A DNA stretch of 64,000 bases from Flavobacterium pectinovorum (GTDB lineage Bacteria > Bacteroidota > Bacteroidia > Flavobacteriales > Flavobacteriaceae): contig NZ_RCZH01000024.1 in assembly GCF_006438875.1 (NCBI RefSeq), forward strand, positions 24,933-88,932, in the 5' to 3' direction. The notes below the pieces were generated by a model. That model was not told the origin of the DNA. It saw only the letters and a program-made list of their open reading frames with translations, and did no database searches. The translations under genes and the position numbers were made by a program. Below are positions 55,484-64,000 of this stretch, piece after piece (position 1 is the first letter of the stretch; every line of letters starts with the position of its first letter).

Positions 55484-55904
55484 TGCGGCTAATATTAAAA
55501 ATATTTCTTACAAAAATGAGCCATATAAACTTTAAAGTAAAATTAATATTGTTAAATAAAATAGTAATAATATAAAAATAATATAATTAACACATTGCCG
55601 AAGTAAATGGAAAAATATTAAGAAAAATGCGTTTGATTGAACGTGTTTTTTATCAATTCAGAAAATTAGTGCAGCCATAAATAACTATTTGTTAAATAAA
55701 TAGGGATGAAAAAACACAATTTGCAATTTTATTTTCTGTCTGAAAAATATCCCTTTTTGAGTGATTTTCAGGATTTCGGAATAAAGTTTTGAACACTACA
55801 ACGTTTGCGTGAGGTGATTTCGAAAACGCTATCGTAGATTTTAGATTTATCGAATATCTTTATTAATTATCTCATTTTTTGCTTTAATACACATTACTTA
55901 AATT
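55484..55904 (+). promoter_or_regulatory. Regulatory region of the T9SS amylase, with candidate operator at 55792-55810
   Basis: No gene in this 421-base gap. The block 'aacactacaacgtttgcgt' (55792-55810) matches the site ahead of susC in 17 of 19 bases and keeps the ACG-N4-CGT palindrome. A -7-like TATCTTTA lies at 55855-55862, exactly 54 bases from the ACG, the same as at susC. No TTG -33 box is clear, which fits a promoter that needs an activator. Confidence 0.55.
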
Positions 55905-58778
55905 ATGAAAAAAACTTTACTTTTATTTCTCCTTTTGTTGTCAGCACTTACATTTGCCCAACAGCAAACGGTTACTTATTCTGTAAGTCCATCCACTTTT
56001 GATGAGACCGCTTCTATAACCATTACAATTAACGGAAGTAGTGTTAATGAAAGCACTTGGGGAGTTACAGATCATTCCCTTTATTTATGGGCATGGGCCT
56101 TTGATACCAATGATACTACACAAAAAGGAACTCCAAATAATGGACCTTGGGAAGCATCAAGTGATGCAAGTAAATTTACATACAACGCTGGTTCGGACAC
56201 TTATACCAAAACAATTACACCAACAACGTATTATAGTGTAACAGGAATTGGAAAAATTGGCTTTTTGGTTAAGGCCAAAAATGGAACTGGTGATAAAAAA
56301 TCACAAGATATTCTGGTTGAAGTAGGATCATTTCAAGTAACATTAACGGCTCCGGCTGAAAATAGTACTACGATTTTAGCTTCGGGTTCAACTTTTAATA
56401 TTTCGGCAACAAATACAAATGGAGCTGCAAGTTACTCTTTGAAAGCTAATGGGACTGTAATCAATACAAATTCCAGTGCATCAAGTTATTCTTATTCGGC
56501 TACAAATGTTGTAAACAATCAAAGTTATGAGTTAATTGCAACTCAGGGAACAACTACGATTTCTAAAAAGTTTTCGGTAGTTGTAAATCCAAATACAGTT
56601 TCAGAAGCTATGCCAGCAGGTTTAGTTGACGGAATTAATTATAATGTTTCTGATGCTACAAAGGCAACTTTGGTATTGGATGCGCCATTAAAAGACTTTG
56701 TTTACGTTGCAGGAAGCTTTAACAATTGGCAGCCTTCATCGGCGTATGCCATGAAAAAAGATCCAACTTCTGGAAAATTCTGGTTAGAATTAACAGGCTT
56801 AGTTTCTGGTGTAAATAATACGTATCAATATTGGGTGGTTGAGTCAACGCCAATAGCAAATTCACCTTCATTGGTTAAAACAGCAGATCCGTATTCAACC
56901 TTGGTTTTATCGCCTTTTGACGATCCTTATATTCCTACAGCTTCATATCCAAATATGCCGGTTTATCCAGCGGGACAAAATTTTGAAGTTACAGTGTTGA
57001 AAACGGGACAAACACCATACAACTGGAAAGTAACAAATTTTTCAAAACCTGAAAAAGATAAATTGGTCGTTTACGAAGTTTTGATTCGTGATTTTGATGC
57101 TAATAAAAATTATCAAAGTTTAATTGACCGAATCGATTATTTTAAAAATCTAAAAGTAAACGCGATCGAATTAATGCCGGTTATGGAATTTGAAGGCAAT
57201 GAAAGCTGGGGTTATAACACTTCGTTTCATATGGCTTTGGATAAATTCTACGGAACTTCGGATAAATTAAAAGAGTTTATTGATTTATGTCATGAGAACG
57301 GAATTGCAGTGATTCTTGACGTAGCTTTAAATCATGCTTTCGGACGTAATCCTATGGTTAGAATGTGGATGAATGATCCTGATGGAGATGGTTTTGGTTC
57401 GCCAACAACTGAGAATCCTTATTTTAATACCGTTGCAAAACACAGCTATAGTGTTGGGGAAGATTTTAATCACCAGTCGCTTAAAACACAAAATTATGTA
57501 GATCGTGTTATCAAACAATGGATTGAAGAATACAAAATTGATGGTTTCCGTTGGGATTTAACTAAAGGATTTACGCAGGCTTGTACAGCAGCAGATGAAA
57601 CTTGTACAAATGCATATCAACAAGACAGAGTCGATATCTTAAAAAAATATGCAGATTATTCGTGGAGTCTTGATCCTACACATTATACCATTTTTGAGCA
57701 TTTAGGAACTGATGCTGAAGAAAAAGAATGGGCAAATTACAGAGTTACAGAAACGCCAAGTAAAGGAGTTATGATGTGGGGTAAAATGACGAATCAATAC
57801 AATCAATTGTCAATGGGATATGCCACTGAAAGTGATATCTCAAGAATGGCAAGTTCTAGTCGTGGTTTTACTGCAAATCGTTTAATGGGTTATGCAGAAA
57901 GTCATGACGAAGAGCGTTTGATGTATAAAAATCTACAATACGGAGCTTCAAGCGGAACTTATAATGTAAAGACATTAAATACAGCTTTATCAAGAATGTC
58001 TGCAATTGGAGCGGTTTCATTGTTGATTCCGGGACCGAAAATGATTTGGCATTTTGGAGAATTAGGTTGGGAAAGCTCAATCTTTACTTGTAATGACGGT
58101 ACTATAAACGATGCATCAACTACAATTGCAGGAGATTGTAAATTAGATACAAAACCACAGCCTCAATGGGTAAATAATTGGTTGGGAAACACCAATAGAA
58201 GTAAGATTTATAATGATTGGGCTAAAATGATTAATCTTAAAACTACGGAACCTGTATTTTTAGGAACTCCTGTTATTTCAAGTCCAAATTCATTAAGTAT
58301 CAATATAAAAATCAAGAATGATAATTTGACAGCTGCACAATTAAAAGACGTTTTGATTCTGGCTAATTTCGATACTACAGCAAAAAATATTGCGACAGGT
58401 TTTCCATATACAGGAGTTTGGACCAATTTAATGGATAATACAACTATCACAGTTACAGATGTAAACGCAACTATAAGTTTACCGGCTGGAGAATACAGAA
58501 TTTATGGGAACAAAAAAGCGAATTTAGCGATCGAAAATTTCGAAAAAGAAAATATAGTTAGTTTGTATCCAAATCCGGTTGCCAATTATTTTACTTTAGA
58601 TATTGCAACAACCAAAGTTCAGGTTTACGCCATTTCCGGTCAATTGGTAAAAAGTTTTACAACACACGGAAATTTAGATTTTCAGTTTGGAGTAAGTGAT
58701 TTAAAAACAGGTTTATATCTTGTAAAAGCTTTTGATGAGAATGATAACGTTCGAGTTGCAAAGTTTATTAAAAAATAA
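55905..58778 (+). CDS. T9SS-secreted GH13 alpha-amylase with starch-binding N-terminal domains
   Basis: A 957-residue enzyme with signal peptide (1-20). N-terminal beta domains (about 20-225) are followed by a CBM48-like module ('LKDFVYVAGSFNNWQPSSAY', about 260-330), then the GH13 barrel: 'LDVALNHAF', 'DGFRWDLTKGF' (nucleophile Asp551), 'TIFEHLG' (Glu598) and 'YAESHDEERL' (Asp668). The last 80 residues are a type A T9SS sorting domain ('VSLYPNPVANYFTL ... RVAKFIKK'). It should reach the cell surface or medium and cut starch for SusCDE, in the role SusG has in Bacteroides. It has its own promoter region with the shared operator motif. Confidence 0.9.
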   Translation: MKKTLLLFLLLLSALTFAQQQTVTYSVSPSTFDETASITITINGSSVNESTWGVTDHSLYLWAWAFDTNDTTQKGTPNNGPWEASSDASKFTYNAGSDTYTKTITPTTYYSVTGIGKIGFLVKAKNGTGDKKSQDILVEVGSFQVTLTAPAENSTTILASGSTFNISATNTNGAASYSLKANGTVINTNSSASSYSYSATNVVNNQSYELIATQGTTTISKKFSVVVNPNTVSEAMPAGLVDGINYNVSDATKATLVLDAPLKDFVYVAGSFNNWQPSSAYAMKKDPTSGKFWLELTGLVSGVNNTYQYWVVESTPIANSPSLVKTADPYSTLVLSPFDDPYIPTASYPNMPVYPAGQNFEVTVLKTGQTPYNWKVTNFSKPEKDKLVVYEVLIRDFDANKNYQSLIDRIDYFKNLKVNAIELMPVMEFEGNESWGYNTSFHMALDKFYGTSDKLKEFIDLCHENGIAVILDVALNHAFGRNPMVRMWMNDPDGDGFGSPTTENPYFNTVAKHSYSVGEDFNHQSLKTQNYVDRVIKQWIEEYKIDGFRWDLTKGFTQACTAADETCTNAYQQDRVDILKKYADYSWSLDPTHYTIFEHLGTDAEEKEWANYRVTETPSKGVMMWGKMTNQYNQLSMGYATESDISRMASSSRGFTANRLMGYAESHDEERLMYKNLQYGASSGTYNVKTLNTALSRMSAIGAVSLLIPGPKMIWHFGELGWESSIFTCNDGTINDASTTIAGDCKLDTKPQPQWVNNWLGNTNRSKIYNDWAKMINLKTTEPVFLGTPVISSPNSLSINIKIKNDNLTAAQLKDVLILANFDTTAKNIATGFPYTGVWTNLMDNTTITVTDVNATISLPAGEYRIYGNKKANLAIENFEKENIVSLYPNPVANYFTLDIATTKVQVYAISGQLVKSFTTHGNLDFQFGVSDLKTGLYLVKAFDENDNVRVAKFIKK

Positions 58779-58974
58779 TTTTTAGAATACCACGCGCGGA
58801 CACAAGAATAAAAAAAATAACACGAATTATCACTAATTCGTCCGTGAAATTAATTTCACAAACAAGGTTAATGTATTAAAATTTGTGCAAATCCGTGCAA
58901 TTCGTGTTCAAATAATAGTTTTAGAGTATGGTTTTATATTCTAAAAATGTAAAAATTGGTTTTGTTTAGTAATG

Positions 58975-59008
58975 AAAAAGGGTTGTCTGGAAACAGGCAA
59001 CCCTTTTT
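58975..59008. terminator. Strong bidirectional terminator
   Basis: A 15-position stem with one mismatch (58975-58989 against 58994-59008), GAAA loop, A-run before and T-run after. It serves the small protein at 59028 on the minus strand and can also stop reading from the amylase. Confidence 0.9.
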
Positions 59009-59027
59009 GGTTCAATGTATTTTTAGA

Positions 59028-59255
59028 TTATTTCTTTTTGTCATTGTATTCGCCAATTACAGCAAAATAACCAAAAGTTCCTAATCCTAAAACAATTAAC
59101 GGAGTAAGAATAAAAAGAATAATGATGCCAAATACCAGATCATCTTGTTTGTCTGAGAGTAATTTGGGCAACCCAAATTCAAAAATGCAAAAGTACGTCG
59201 CGGCAACTGCGAGAAGAATCCATAAAACACCTAAAATTTGCTTAATCGTATTCAT
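59028..59255 (-). CDS. Small two-helix membrane protein (DUF6814-like) partner of the MHS transporter
   Basis: About 75 residues from the ATG at 59255 (MNTIKQILGVLW); the frame is open to 59300, but that longer form would overlap the transporter gene and has a less likely start. Two membrane helices (about 5-24 and 40-66) and a short basic tail ending 'NDKKK'. It begins 13 bases after the stop of the MFS gene and ends at a strong terminator, so it is co-transcribed with it. Such small proteins follow MHS transporters in many Flavobacteria; they may be a subunit or stabiliser. Confidence 0.7.
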   Translation of the reverse strand: MNTIKQILGVLWILLAVAATYFCIFEFGLPKLLSDKQDDLVFGIIILFILTPLIVLGLGTFGYFAVIGEYNDKKK

Positions 59256-59268
59256 ATTATATAGAGTA

Positions 59269-60765
59269 TTAAAGGTGATTTGTTTTATTTTTATTATCAA
59301 TATAAATCATTCCAATTACAAAACAAACAGAAGCGATAATGATTGGATACCAAAGTCCGTCAAGATAAAAATCTGCTTTTCCTGCTTGTTTTGAATGCGT
59401 TACAAAATAGGTTGAAATTGCAGGAAGCAAACCTCCAAAAATTCCGTTTCCAACATGATAAGGCAATGACATCGATGTATATCTGATTTTTGCCGGAAAC
59501 ATTTCTACTAAGAATGCCGCAATTGGTCCGTAAACCATTGTAACGAACAGTACCTGAATAAAAACCAGTAAAATCAAAGTCCATTCGTCGTTTGAATTAA
59601 TATTTATTGATGTGCTGACCTGAGCTTCTTTTTTATTTGTCATATACGATGTTTTTTCCACTAAGGATGTTCCATCTGTAAATTCTTTTTTAATGGTAAT
59701 GATCGAATCGTTGCTTTTTGTAATTTCTGTAGTTTGTTGTGTTTTTTCTATAATTTCGGTTTTGTAGCTTACATCAGTTGTATTGTACATCATTTTGTAG
59801 ATTGGTCTGTAGAATAAAATGGCAAGAAGCATTCCGCCCATCATAATATATTTCCGCCCAACTTTGTCGCTCAGCCATCCAAAAACAATAAAAAATGGCG
59901 TTCCAATTAAAAGTGCTATTCCAAGTAATCCATCAACTTGTGAGGAATCGACGTTCATTACTGTTTTCATGAAGCTCATGGCATAAAATTGTCCAGTGTA
60001 CCAAACAACGCCTTGTCCCATTGTCGCGCCAAAGAGTGCGAGCAAAACAAATTTTAGGTTGTATCTGTTTCCAAAACTTTCTTTTAGCGGATTTGTGCTC
60101 GTCTTTCCTTCTTTTTTTGCTTTGGCGAAGACCGGAGATTCATCCATGTTTTTCCGAATCAAATAAGATACTCCAACCATTACAATAGAAACCCAAAACG
60201 GAACACGCCATCCCCAGGAATCAAAATCTTCGGCAGAAAGCACATTTTTAGTAGCCAGAATAACCATTAAGGAGATAAATAAACCAATTGTTGCTGTAGT
60301 CTGAATCCAGGAAGTCCAATATCCTTTTTGGCCAACCGGAGCATGTTCGGCAACATAAGTAGCTGCGCCGCCATATTCCCCACCAAGAGCTAGTCCTTGC
60401 AATAAACGAAGAATTAGAACCAATAAAGGAGCCAGAAAACCAATAGTTTCATAACTGGGAATACAGCCAATTAAAAATGTAGATCCTCCCATTAATAATA
60501 AAGTGGCCATAAAAGTATATTTACGACCAATGATATCACCAAGTCTTCCAAAAAATAATGCTCCAAAAGGACGAACCACAAATCCTGCGGCAAAAGTAGC
60601 CAGCGTAGATAAAAAAGCTGCAGTAGGATTGTCGCTTGGAAAAAACTTGGTAGAAATTACAACCGCTAAACTTCCAAAAATATAGAAATCGTACCATTCA
60701 ATCATAGTTCCCATTGAGGAAGCCGAAATTACTTTCCAAATGCCTTTTGTAGAATTTTTACTCAT
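59269..60765 (-). CDS. MHS-family (ProP/shikimate-type) MFS transporter with soluble insert
   Basis: A 498-residue MFS protein. 'SSMGTMIEWYDFYIFGSLAV' at the N-terminus, 'FGRLGDIIGRKYTF' in the first loop and 'LRLLQGLALGGEYGGAATYVAEHAP' in helix 4 are hallmarks of the metabolite:H+ symporter branch (proline/betaine, citrate, shikimate, alpha-ketoglutarate). A hydrophilic insert of about 70 residues (about 322-390, rich in Lys, Thr, Ser and Glu) lies between helices 8 and 9, where most family members have a short loop. The substrate is unknown. Confidence 0.85.
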   Translation of the reverse strand: MSKNSTKGIWKVISASSMGTMIEWYDFYIFGSLAVVISTKFFPSDNPTAAFLSTLATFAAGFVVRPFGALFFGRLGDIIGRKYTFMATLLLMGGSTFLIGCIPSYETIGFLAPLLVLILRLLQGLALGGEYGGAATYVAEHAPVGQKGYWTSWIQTTATIGLFISLMVILATKNVLSAEDFDSWGWRVPFWVSIVMVGVSYLIRKNMDESPVFAKAKKEGKTSTNPLKESFGNRYNLKFVLLALFGATMGQGVVWYTGQFYAMSFMKTVMNVDSSQVDGLLGIALLIGTPFFIVFGWLSDKVGRKYIMMGGMLLAILFYRPIYKMMYNTTDVSYKTEIIEKTQQTTEITKSNDSIITIKKEFTDGTSLVEKTSYMTNKKEAQVSTSININSNDEWTLILLVFIQVLFVTMVYGPIAAFLVEMFPAKIRYTSMSLPYHVGNGIFGGLLPAISTYFVTHSKQAGKADFYLDGLWYPIIIASVCFVIGMIYIDNKNKTNHL

Positions 60766-60969
60766 AAAAATATTTGTGTTTTTAATAGTTAATCGGATGT
60801 TTGAATGTTATTTTACGAATATATGAGATATTTTTTTATTTTGTTGATACTTTTTTAACAAAATTACTTCGATTGTTGACTTTGTGTTTATTCAGTCAGT
60901 AAATGCTTAATAATTCAAAATAAATCGTAGACTTAAGATGTGCAGATTGCTTTTAAAGATAAAGAAGTA

Positions 60970-61001
60970 TTGTTTTCTTAAGAAAGAAAACACTAGTTTT
61001 G
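60970..61001 (+). promoter_or_regulatory. Promoter of the cobalamin-riboswitch transcript
   Basis: TTG (60970-60972), 21 bases, TAGTTTTG (60994-61001), within the spacing allowed for Bacteroidota promoters, and about 20 bases before the riboswitch starts. Confidence 0.5.
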
Positions 61002-61020
61002 CAGCTCAAATTTAAAGCAG

Positions 61021-61187
61021 AAAATGGTTGTCATATTGAATAAATATAGACATTAAAAGGGAATTTGGTGTAACTCCAAAACTGTCCCGCAGCTGTAAGC
61101 TCATTAACTGAAACCCTTTAATACGTCACTTTTCATTTTGAAAGGGAAGGCTGGGTGTAGGGAGCAAGTCAGAAGACCTGCCATTTT
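61021..61187 (+). ncRNA. Cobalamin (B12) riboswitch
   Basis: Closing stem P1: 'aaaatgg' (61021-61027) against 'ccatttt' (61181-61187). Inside are 'aaagggaatttggtgtaact' and 'actgtcccgcagctgtaagc', the conserved cobalamin core, and the B12 box 'agtcagaagacctgcc' at about 61167-61182. The receptor loop segment 'ctgggtgtagggagcaagtc' precedes it. It should lower expression of the downstream BtuG-like gene when B12 is plentiful. Confidence 0.93.
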
Positions 61188-61533
61188 TATAGTAATAAAT
61201 AGCTTTCGGGGATTGAAGCTTGAATTAAAACCAATACTTTTTCACTCTATGTGATAATGGTATTGATTGGTTATTCTATTCTCGTAAGCCAAAAACAGAG
61301 TTTATGAGATTTTTTTTCTGCAAATATGATATCGTAAAAACAATTTCCTGTTGGATGTTTTTCTTTTCGATACCTGCCGTTTCATCATTAAAAAAAATCA
61401 TTAAAACGTATCGTTGTACAAGATGTTTTGCTTTTTAAACAAAAGCAGGCAGAAGTCTATTTATAGCACTTTTGTTGAGCATAAACTGTACATCGATTTA
61501 AAGATTTAAGTAATTTAATTTAAATATTTAATA
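61188..61533 (+). other. Leader between riboswitch and BtuG-like gene, with a 44-codon frame
   Basis: A 346-base stretch with no sure gene. From 61304 to 61438 an ATG-started frame gives 44 residues, 'MRFFFCKYDIVKTISCWMFF' then 'FSIPAVSS', which resembles a signal peptide and then breaks off in a basic tail. It has T8 and A8 runs. It may be the remnant of a receptor gene such as btuB, a leader peptide, or chance. Confidence 0.35.
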
Positions 61534-62853
61534 ATGAAAAACCAATTTTTTTCCAGGCAGTTACTCGCAATTGCTTCTTTGATGATCTTAACAGTTTCAT
61601 GTAATAATGATGATAATTTTACAGCGCCTCCCGTAATAAACGGCCAACAACAATTAAAAGATACTTTAACCATTGGTAAAACACTAAAATTAAGTTCAAA
61701 ATTAAAAGATAGAAATAATGTTTCTTTCGAATGGGCTGTAGACGGAAAAGTGGTAGGATCTGATTCTACTTATGTTTTTAAATCAGAAACAAGAGGTGAT
61801 TTTAAAGTTACAATGACCGCAAAAAATGATGGAGGAAAAGTGTCTCTAACATACAATGTTCTCGCATTAGGAGCTTATGAAAACGGTTTTTTCATGATCA
61901 ACGAAGGATGGTTTGGACATGGAACAGGAACAGTTGGGTTTTATAGATATGATACAAAAGCAATCGAAGACAGTGTTTTTGTAAAAGCAAATCCGGGTAA
62001 AGATTTAAAACCAGTGTCGTCTACATTAGAATTTGGAACCATCTTTAACAAAAAACTATTCTTAGTTTCTAAAGTTGGCGGACCTGTTGTAGTCGCAGAT
62101 GCTTATACACTTAAGGAAGAAAAAAGAATTCCGGCTCAAGGCGGAAATGATTGGCGTGCAGTAGTAGGCATTGATGAAAATCAGGCACTTCTGACTTCTG
62201 GTAAAGGAATATATAAGCTGAACTTGAATACAATGGCATTAAATGGGCAAGTTGCAGGTATTACAGATCAGGTTGGAGATATTGTAAAAGCTAACGGTTA
62301 TATTTTTGCATTGTCTGCCTCAAAAGGAGTTATTGTAATGAACTCTTCAACATTGGCAGTTGTAAAAACGATTCCGGGGATGGTTTTAGGATTTGCTGTT
62401 ACCGATGATAAAAAAGTCTGGGCAGCGGGAGGTACAAATCTTATAAGCATAGATTCTAATACTCTTACAGTAACTGAAATTCCGTTAGGATTTCAAGCTT
62501 ATGGAAGTTGGGGAGCCTGGCATCCGGGATCTATTACGGCGGCTAAAAACAATGTTTTTATTGCTAAAAATGGAAGCTGGAGTGGTGGTAAACAAGTTTA
62601 TAAATATACAGGCACTGCTGCATCATTAACAACGCCTTTTATTACATTAACAAATTCAAATATATTATACGGAGCAGGAATTGGTTATGATCGTCTGAAA
62701 AATACTTTGGTAGTAAATACCGTAAATGAAGGATTTGGGGCAAATTTCGCCATCAATAACCTTTATTTATTCAATGCTGATTCTGGTGTTAAAACAGATA
62801 CGGTAAGTTTCTCAGGATATTATTTCCCTGCAGTTTCTGTATTTCAGCAATAA
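61534..62853 (+). CDS. BtuG-like DUF5074 surface lipoprotein, B12 capture
   Basis: A 439-residue lipoprotein: 'LMILTVSCNNDD' gives the lipobox (Cys about 23). An Ig/PKD-like domain follows (about 45-110, 'VSFEWAVDGKVVGSDSTYVF'), then a seven-bladed-propeller-like DUF5074 part ('GFFMINEGWFGHGTGTVGFY', 'TLEFGTIFNKKLFLVSKVGG'). In Bacteroides, DUF5074 proteins named BtuG bind cobalamin tightly at the surface and pass it to BtuB. The cobalamin riboswitch upstream supports the same role here. BtuG usually sits next to btuB, which is missing in this window; the PKD-like front domain is an extra. Confidence 0.82.
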   Translation: MKNQFFSRQLLAIASLMILTVSCNNDDNFTAPPVINGQQQLKDTLTIGKTLKLSSKLKDRNNVSFEWAVDGKVVGSDSTYVFKSETRGDFKVTMTAKNDGGKVSLTYNVLALGAYENGFFMINEGWFGHGTGTVGFYRYDTKAIEDSVFVKANPGKDLKPVSSTLEFGTIFNKKLFLVSKVGGPVVVADAYTLKEEKRIPAQGGNDWRAVVGIDENQALLTSGKGIYKLNLNTMALNGQVAGITDQVGDIVKANGYIFALSASKGVIVMNSSTLAVVKTIPGMVLGFAVTDDKKVWAAGGTNLISIDSNTLTVTEIPLGFQAYGSWGAWHPGSITAAKNNVFIAKNGSWSGGKQVYKYTGTAASLTTPFITLTNSNILYGAGIGYDRLKNTLVVNTVNEGFGANFAINNLYLFNADSGVKTDTVSFSGYYFPAVSVFQQ

Positions 62854-62867
62854 GTTTTTGTTTTTTA

Positions 62868-62945
62868 ATCGCAAAGTGTTCTGAGATTTACGCAAAGGTT
62901 CGCAAAGTTTAATTTATGACTTTGTGGGCCTTTGCCTTTTTTTAG
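62868..62945. repeat. 'cgcaaag' palindromic repeat
   Basis: 'tcgcaaagtgttctgag', 'acgcaaaggttcgcaaagtt' and the inverse 'gactttgtgggcctttgcc' form a hairpin after the BtuG-like gene. Same family as 27598-27778. The rest of the gap to 63133 shows no gene. Confidence 0.55.
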
Positions 62946-63133
62946 TTGCGAAGTTTTCCTCGAATAAATCGTCATTGATTCGTGTTAGTAAATTATAAGA
63001 TATTATAATTAGTTTAATTTTAGTTAATCAGTGTTTTTTAATAAAAAACAATTTAGTTTTTTACTTATTGAAAATTAAGGGTTAATTATCTTTGGCTTGA
63101 ATTAAAAAGAAATGAAAGTTCTAAAAAAGTATA

Positions 63134-63697
63134 ATGAAGAAGAAAATTGGTTTGTTTATTGTTTTTTTGCTTTTGACTTCATGCGGAGGTGAGAAAAAAG
63201 TAGTTTCTAATGAAAATAAATGCAACGTTCGAATTATTCCTCCTTCAGAGGATTTTGAATCATTTTATAAAACGATTGATTCTAGTGATTTTTTTAAAAA
63301 TGAACTTGCTAATTTTAATAATATTAATAACGGGATTTTTTATTATGAACGACATGACGGTATTGAGAATGGAGGTTTTTTTATTGTAAATATTGATAAT
63401 AATTATAGCGGAAAAAGTAAAAGTTTGACGTTTTATAAGGATAAAAACTTTTCTATTGAGGATAAAAAGAAGTTAAATGAAACTTTAAAATTATTAAAAG
63501 AAGAAGATTATTTTCAAAGCTGTTCAGGAGATCAAGGTCATATGACAGTTTATTTATTGATAATAAAATCTAATAATAAAAAAGTTCAGTATTTTTCTTT
63601 TACTGGTTTTCCTTCTCAAGTAAAAATAGCTGATGATAATTTTAAATTAACTCAAGAAATCTTCGAAATAATTTATTACAATTCTCATAAGAAATAA
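63134..63697 (+). CDS. Small lipoprotein, unknown function
   Basis: A 187-residue lipoprotein: 'FLLLTSCGGEKK' gives a clear lipobox (Cys about 17). The mature part has no family that I recognise; it contains 'NGIFYYERHDGIENGGFFIVNI' and two helix-strand units. Codon use is very AT-rich. It stands alone, 280 bases after the BtuG-like gene and next to an insertion sequence. Confidence 0.6.
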   Translation: MKKKIGLFIVFLLLTSCGGEKKVVSNENKCNVRIIPPSEDFESFYKTIDSSDFFKNELANFNNINNGIFYYERHDGIENGGFFIVNIDNNYSGKSKSLTFYKDKNFSIEDKKKLNETLKLLKEEDYFQSCSGDQGHMTVYLLIIKSNNKKVQYFSFTGFPSQVKIADDNFKLTQEIFEIIYYNSHKK

Positions 63698-63771
63698 AGA
63701 ACGGATCAATCTCAAAACCTGGGGAGGAAATGTCAAAATAAAATAAGAACTTTGTAATCTAAGAATTTTAT

Positions 63772-64000
63772 ATGACCCCTATAGAACTTTTGAAGTTTAT
63801 GCTTCCTGATTTTTTAGTAGAACATTTTGAAGTAGTTTCATCTACTAATAGCGAAGAAATATTACACCTCTATTTTGAAGAGAATTCTAAACCTCCAGAA
63901 GAGTTTAATAATCTTCAATTAGTATCAAAGGGTTTTCAAGATGAGATTACAATTCAGGACTTTCCTCTGAGAGGCAAGTTGGTGTATTTACATATCAAAA
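63772..64000 (+). mobile_element. ISAon1-family transposase, N-terminal region, cut by the window edge
   Basis: The first 76 codons of a gene open to the right edge: 'MTPIELLKFMLPDFLVEHFE', then 'LHLYFEE' and 'LVSKGFQDEITIQDFPLRGK'. This is the start of the ISAon1 family transposase N-terminal region protein as I know it from Bacteroidota genomes. The left end of the element should lie between 63698 and 63771, perhaps near 'cctggggagg' at 63719-63728, but without the right end no inverted repeat can be shown. Confidence 0.75.

Overview
The window is AT-rich chromosomal DNA from a member of the Bacteroidota, almost certainly Flavobacterium or a close relative. The signs are SusC/SusD outer-membrane pairs, type IX secretion (T9SS) sorting tails (the YPNP motif), Bacteroidota-type promoters (TTG-N17-21-TAnnTTTG), a bacterial mevalonate pathway operon and many short palindromic intergenic repeats. 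No rRNA, tRNA or CRISPR array was seen.

1-10.8 kb is mostly housekeeping. It holds the end of a membrane protein plus a GT2 glycosyltransferase, small envelope proteins, an RsuA/RluB-type pseudouridine synthase, and a leftward operon for isoprenoid and lipid synthesis. That operon runs mvaD, a toxin-antitoxin pair, mevalonate kinase, a DUF502 membrane protein and a UbiA prenyltransferase. The toxin-antitoxin pair sits inside the operon, and its toxin reading frame has no usual start codon. A TspO-like protein follows.

10.8-23.1 kb is a first glycan-use locus: a XylR-type AraC/LacI hybrid regulator, then divergently a GH2 enzyme with the Asp/Glu catalytic pair of exo-beta-D-glucosaminidases, an FHS-type sugar permease, a ROK sugar kinase lacking the zinc motif, and a SusC/SusD pair. 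An amino-sugar oligosaccharide is the most likely substrate.

23.2-27.6 kb holds two tandem paralogous regulatory-domain proteins, a HAD phosphatase, an HI0933-type flavoprotein and a glycerophosphodiesterase.

27.8-58.8 kb is a starch/maltose utilisation locus: two GH13 enzymes, a GH97 alpha-glucosidase, a GH65 maltose phosphorylase, beta-phosphoglucomutase, an SLC45/GPH-type transporter and a LacI regulator on the minus strand; SusC, SusD, SusE and a large T9SS-secreted GH13 amylase on the plus strand. Starch would be cut outside by the T9SS amylase, imported by SusCD, trimmed in the periplasm by GH13/GH97, and maltose taken up and phosphorolysed to glucose-6-phosphate. The promoters of susC and of the amylase share a near-identical motif at the same distance from the -7 box, which suggests co-regulation.

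Inside this locus, between SusE and the amylase, lies a 9-kb polymorphic-toxin island (46.1-55.5 kb) on the minus strand: a small T9SS protein, a 2131-residue SpvB/FG-GAP/RHS protein whose variable tail carries a phospholipase A2-like HD motif, a membrane-anchored propeller-like protein (candidate immunity), a relic of a second RHS tail junction, three copies of a hairpin repeat and three small orphan genes.

58.8-64 kb holds an MHS-family transporter with a small partner protein, a cobalamin riboswitch ahead of a BtuG-like DUF5074 lipoprotein, an unknown lipoprotein, and the start of an ISAon1-type transposase at the right edge.
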